Shown here: piece after piece, positions 6,052-7,415 of the stretch
Layout of the letters: each line of letters begins with the position of its first letter
How positions within the stretch are numbered: position 1 is the first letter of the stretch
Source: Auritidibacter sp. Marseille-P8566
GTDB lineage: Bacteria > Bacteroidota > Bacteroidia > Flavobacteriales > Flavobacteriaceae
Direction: 5' to 3'
DNA length: 7,415 bases
Assembly: GCA_943325595.2 (NCBI GenBank)
Contig: CALPQA020000086.1
Location: forward strand, 1 to 7,415
Translations under genes and position numbers: made by a program
Notes under the pieces: generated by a model
Seen by the model: only the letters and a program-made list of their open reading frames with translations
What the model was told of the DNA's origin: nothing
Databases searched by the model: none

Positions 6052-7415
6052 ATGGGAAAAACACTATTTAATACTTTTTCTGTTTCATTTATTAAAAAAA
6101 TCCTCTTCGTGGTTTTTGTAATTGGAATAAATAAATCTTCTTACTCACAAGAAAAATCGATTATACTTGGAAGACCAACTAACAACTCTGTTACCGCAAG
6201 TGTTCTTTTTAGTCAAAATGTTCAATATTATTTAGAATACGGTACTGTTTCAGGGAATTATCCGATGTCAACAACACTTTTTTCAAATGTTTTGAATGTT
6301 CCTGATGAAATTGATTTATCTAATTTGGTTGCCAACACAAAGTACTATTATAGAATGCAGTACAAATTAGTTGGGGCTTCAACTTATACAGGTACCCCAG
6401 AATACAACTTCAATACGAAACGTGCAGCGGGTAGTTCTTTTACTTTTACGGTTGAGTCTGATGAACATTTATATGACATAAAGGGAAATCGGAGCATGTA
6501 CCAAGTTACTTTAGCCAATCAAGCAGCAGACAACCCTGATTTTATGTTGTCCCTAGGCGATATTTTTGGTGATGATCATACGCCACTTACCACCACAAGT
6601 GCTGATATGGATGCTTTACACAAAGATTACAGACAATATTTAGGTCAAATTTGCCATTCAATTCCATTTTATGTTTGTTTAGGAAATCATGAAGGGGAGA
6701 ATGATTATTATTTAAATCCAAATGGCATTTACACAACTTCAACGAATCCTTTGCCTGCTGCGCCAAATGGAATAGGTGTTTGGGGAACACAATGGAGAAA
6801 ACATTACTATCCAAATCCCTACCCAAATAGTTTTTATACTGGCAATACAGTAGCCGAAAATTATGGAATTAATACTCCCGAAAATTATTATTCTTGGACC
6901 TGGGGCGATGCCTTATTTGTTGTTTTAGATGTGTATAGAACAGAAATTTTTCCAGGTTCAACTCCGGCAGATCCATCAAAACCAACCAATTGGGATTGGA
7001 CTTTAGGAAGAACACAATATGACTGGATGAGAAGCACATTAGAAAATAGTTCGGCAACTCACAAATTTGTGTTTGCTCATCATACACGAGGACAAGGAAG
7101 AGGTGGAAAAAGCACTGCATTTCAGTTCGAATGGGGAGGAATTGGTGGCAACCAATATTCCTTTGACACGAATCGTCCAGGTTGGGGGAAATCAATCCAC
7201 CAAGTTTTTCTAGATACTGGGGTAACTATTTTTTTTCAAGGACACGACCATTTATTTGCTAAAGAAGATGTTGGCGGGAATTCTGGCACAACGATTTCTA
7301 CTCCTTATCAAAATTCAAATAATACTGTTGTATATCAAGAAGTTCCTATGCCAAGCGACATTACCTATACCATTGGTTATACCGCTAATGCTTCAGCCTA
7401 CCCAAATGGAAATGC
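6052..7415 (+). CDS. Secreted calcineurin-like metallophosphoesterase, 3' end outside the window
   Basis: An ATG at 6052 opens a frame of 454 codons with no stop before the window edge. Residues 1-32 form a signal peptide (charged start, hydrophobic 17-27, SYS before Q33). Residues about 37-122 look like an N-terminal beta-sandwich of the purple-acid-phosphatase/fibronectin-III kind (IILGRPTNNSVTASVLF, YYLEYGT, NLVANTKYYYRMQY). The catalytic domain carries the full metallophosphoesterase set of metal ligands: D137-E-H139 (VESDEH), G169-D170 (LSLGDIFGD), G211-N212-H213-E214, H343-H344 (FAHH) and G397-H-D-H400 (FQGHDH). It should bind two metal ions and hydrolyse a phosphate mono- or diester outside the cytoplasm. 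An aromatic- and Pro/Asn-rich insert (about 220-280) between GNHE and FVVLDVYR may shape the substrate pocket. A T9SS tail like that of the preceding gene could be present past the edge. The substrate is not predictable; PhoD-like and acid-phosphatase-like roles are both possible. Confidence 0.9.
   Translation, partial: MGKTLFNTFSVSFIKKILFVVFVIGINKSSYSQEKSIILGRPTNNSVTASVLFSQNVQYYLEYGTVSGNYPMSTTLFSNVLNVPDEIDLSNLVANTKYYYRMQYKLVGASTYTGTPEYNFNTKRAAGSSFTFTVESDEHLYDIKGNRSMYQVTLANQAADNPDFMLSLGDIFGDDHTPLTTTSADMDALHKDYRQYLGQICHSIPFYVCLGNHEGENDYYLNPNGIYTTSTNPLPAAPNGIGVWGTQWRKHYYPNPYPNSFYTGNTVAENYGINTPENYYSWTWGDALFVVLDVYRTEIFPGSTPADPSKPTNWDWTLGRTQYDWMRSTLENSSATHKFVFAHHTRGQGRGGKSTAFQFEWGGIGGNQYSFDTNRPGWGKSIHQVFLDTGVTIFFQGHDHLFAKEDVGGNSGTTISTPYQNSNNTVVYQEVPMPSDITYTIGYTANASAYPNGN

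Noticed and set aside
6587..7195. Two minus-strand open frames (6587-6826 and 6869-7195) opposite the phosphoesterase gene
   Set aside because: Both lie opposite the catalytic domain, whose motifs are intact in the plus frame. Their translations show no family pattern.

Overview
The window is AT-rich DNA that looks like a Flavobacterium-type member of the Bacteroidota. The reasons are: TAnnTTTG promoter elements (the flavobacterial -7 box), starts without Shine-Dalgarno sites, Bacteroidota-style lipoproteins, a C-terminal type IX secretion (T9SS) sorting domain, and the protein families present. The genus is an inference; no rRNA or other marker is present. There is no CRISPR array, tRNA, rRNA, insertion sequence or phage gene.

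Left part (1-3062): the last 29 codons of a probable M16 peptidase are followed after 11 bp by a second, exported M16 protein. This second protein lacks the HxxEH zinc site and carries an extra C-terminal domain. The pair looks like an operon encoding an active/inactive M16 heterodimer. A strong hairpin terminator separates it from a convergent EamA/DMT-type inner-membrane transporter on the minus strand.

Middle part (3063-4138): a small plus-strand lipoprotein carries a heavy-metal-associated (HMA) domain with a stretched CxxxC motif. It converges on a minus-strand SnoaL/NTF2-like lipoprotein.

Right part (4139-7415): a 486-bp intergenic region holds a good flavobacterial promoter and an unexplained G/A-rich hairpin. 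Two plus-strand genes for secreted proteins follow. The first has a glutamine-amidotransferase-like fold and a T9SS tail. The second is a calcineurin-like metallophosphoesterase that runs off the window end. They are separated by a hairpin and could be co-regulated, but the substrate of neither can be read from sequence.

Most of the window is ordinary accessory envelope and secretion content. The items most worth a second look are the intergenic promoter-hairpin region, the secreted amidotransferase-like/phosphoesterase pair, the CxxxC HMA lipoprotein, and the M16 pseudo-enzyme with its added domain. No complete new system can be demonstrated from this window alone.
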